From NCBI RefSeq assembly GCF_947492555.1, contig NZ_CANLNE010000003.1, positions 930,001 to 994,000 on the forward strand: 64,000 nucleotides of DNA, read 5' to 3'. Position 1 is the stretch's first letter, and each line of letters starts with the position of its first letter. The position numbers and the translations under genes are program-made. The stretch is from an uncultured Roseobacter sp. (GTDB lineage: Bacteria; Pseudomonadota; Alphaproteobacteria; Rhodobacterales; Rhodobacteraceae). The notes below the pieces were generated by a model. That model was given only the letters and a program-made list of their open reading frames with translations, searched no databases and was not told where the DNA came from. Positions 63,723 through 64,000 of the stretch are shown here, piece by piece.

Positions 63723-64000
63723 TCACATGAAACTGTCGGGCTCGGCGGCCTTCTTGCGTGCAATATAGTCCGAAAGCGCTTCGTTGATCGATGGGTCAAG
63801 CGCTGGCTGCTTGTAGTCGGCCAGCATCTTCTCAACCCGCAGGCCGGCGAGTGTTTGAGTGTCCCGCGCGCCTTCGTCCTCCCAGGTCTCGAAGGGCTTG
63901 TAATCCAGCAGATCTGATTTCCAGAAAGCGGATTTGAAGTTGCGTTGCGTGTGATCACATCCCAGGTAATGCCCGCCGGGGCCAACCTCGCGGATCGCAT
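63723..64000 (-). CDS. trimethylamine methyltransferase (MttB) family protein, C-terminal part
   Basis: Only the last 91 residues are in the window; the start is beyond the right edge. The C-terminus reads VGPGGHYLGCDHTQRNFKSA, then FWKSDLLDYKPFETWEDEG and a helical tail ending PDSFM. The GGHYLGCDHTQRNF and DYKPFE.W segments are typical of the MttB superfamily, whose roseobacter members are mostly non-pyrrolysine glycine-betaine or related methyltransferases. Convergent with DUF6477, 1 nt apart. Confidence 0.85.
   Translation of the reverse strand, partial: AIREVGPGGHYLGCDHTQRNFKSAFWKSDLLDYKPFETWEDEGARDTQTLAGLRVEKMLADYKQPALDPSINEALSDYIARKKAAEPDSFM

Noticed and set aside
1-64000. CRISPR arrays, tRNA or rRNA genes, insertion sequences, prophage genes, GTA structural genes
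   Set aside because: I looked for regular repeats, conserved RNA segments, transposase motifs and capsid/portal/terminase genes and found none in the window.

Overview
The window reads as the chromosome of a marine Rhodobacteraceae (Roseobacter group) alphaproteobacterium. Evidence: high GC content, tightly packed operons with many ATGA stop/start overlaps, the ntrBC-ntrYX-trk-hfq-hflX and dusB-ispDF-pgpA-pncC-lipA gene order typical of Rhodobacterales, NtrC and NtrX proteins without the GAFTGA loop, and lineage-specific families (Usg, DUF6614-like, DUF6456, DUF6477). I see no rRNA or tRNA gene, no insertion sequence, no prophage and no CRISPR array. Almost all of the window is core chromosome.

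Layout. 1-4.5 kb: a TPP-riboswitch-controlled thiM-thiE-thiD salvage operon with a secreted protein of unknown role behind it, then about 1 kb without a convincing gene, then a small outer-membrane-type protein. 4.5-6.8 kb: a DmdB-like acyl-CoA ligase and a hotdog thioesterase. 6.8-10.6 kb: a zwf-pgl-pgi operon (glucose-6-phosphate entry to the Entner-Doudoroff/pentose phosphate routes) with a LacI-type palindrome just upstream. 10.7-18.8 kb: a radical SAM protein, usg, gyrA, a small unknown protein, an M32 carboxypeptidase with ctaA, and trmJ. 18.9-24.2 kb: a ThiE-like paralogue, a head-to-head HupE/UreJ-like and DUF4198 pair, psuK-psuG (pseudouridine catabolism) and a DUF502 protein. 24.2-32.4 kb: bdhA with a patatin-like hydrolase (probably linked to polyhydroxybutyrate), a candidate small RNA gene, a YejA-like binding protein, an XRE-cupin regulator, an acyl-CoA ligase, a DsbA-fold protein and a Bcr/CflA-type MFS pump. 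32.4-39.1 kb: mfd, a membrane protein, hemB, a SYLF lipoprotein and a beta-hydroxyacid dehydrogenase. 39.2-48.6 kb: a penicillin-acylase-family enzyme, rluE, hfq-hflX, trkA-trkH, a lipoprotein and a tandem SnoaL-like protein. 48.6-61.7 kb: dusB-ntrB-ntrC, ntrY-ntrX, ispD-ispF-pgpA-pncC, coq10 with an MmgE/PrpD protein, hpt, a 59-residue small gene and lipA. 61.9-64 kb: a GafA-like (DUF6456) regulator divergent from a DUF6477 gene, then the end of an MttB-family methyltransferase.

The most interesting region is the right end. In Rhodobacter capsulatus, GafA is the direct activator of the gene transfer agent and is under CtrA control. Here the gafA-like gene and its DUF6477 partner share a 377-bp divergent region holding two near-consensus CtrA boxes. 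Other items worth attention are a candidate Hfq-type small RNA gene with its own promoter and terminator (about 26.2-26.3 kb), a dispersed palindromic repeat found twice, a possible start-codon-masking stem in the TPP leader, and the divergent pair whose two ATG codons share one CATG.
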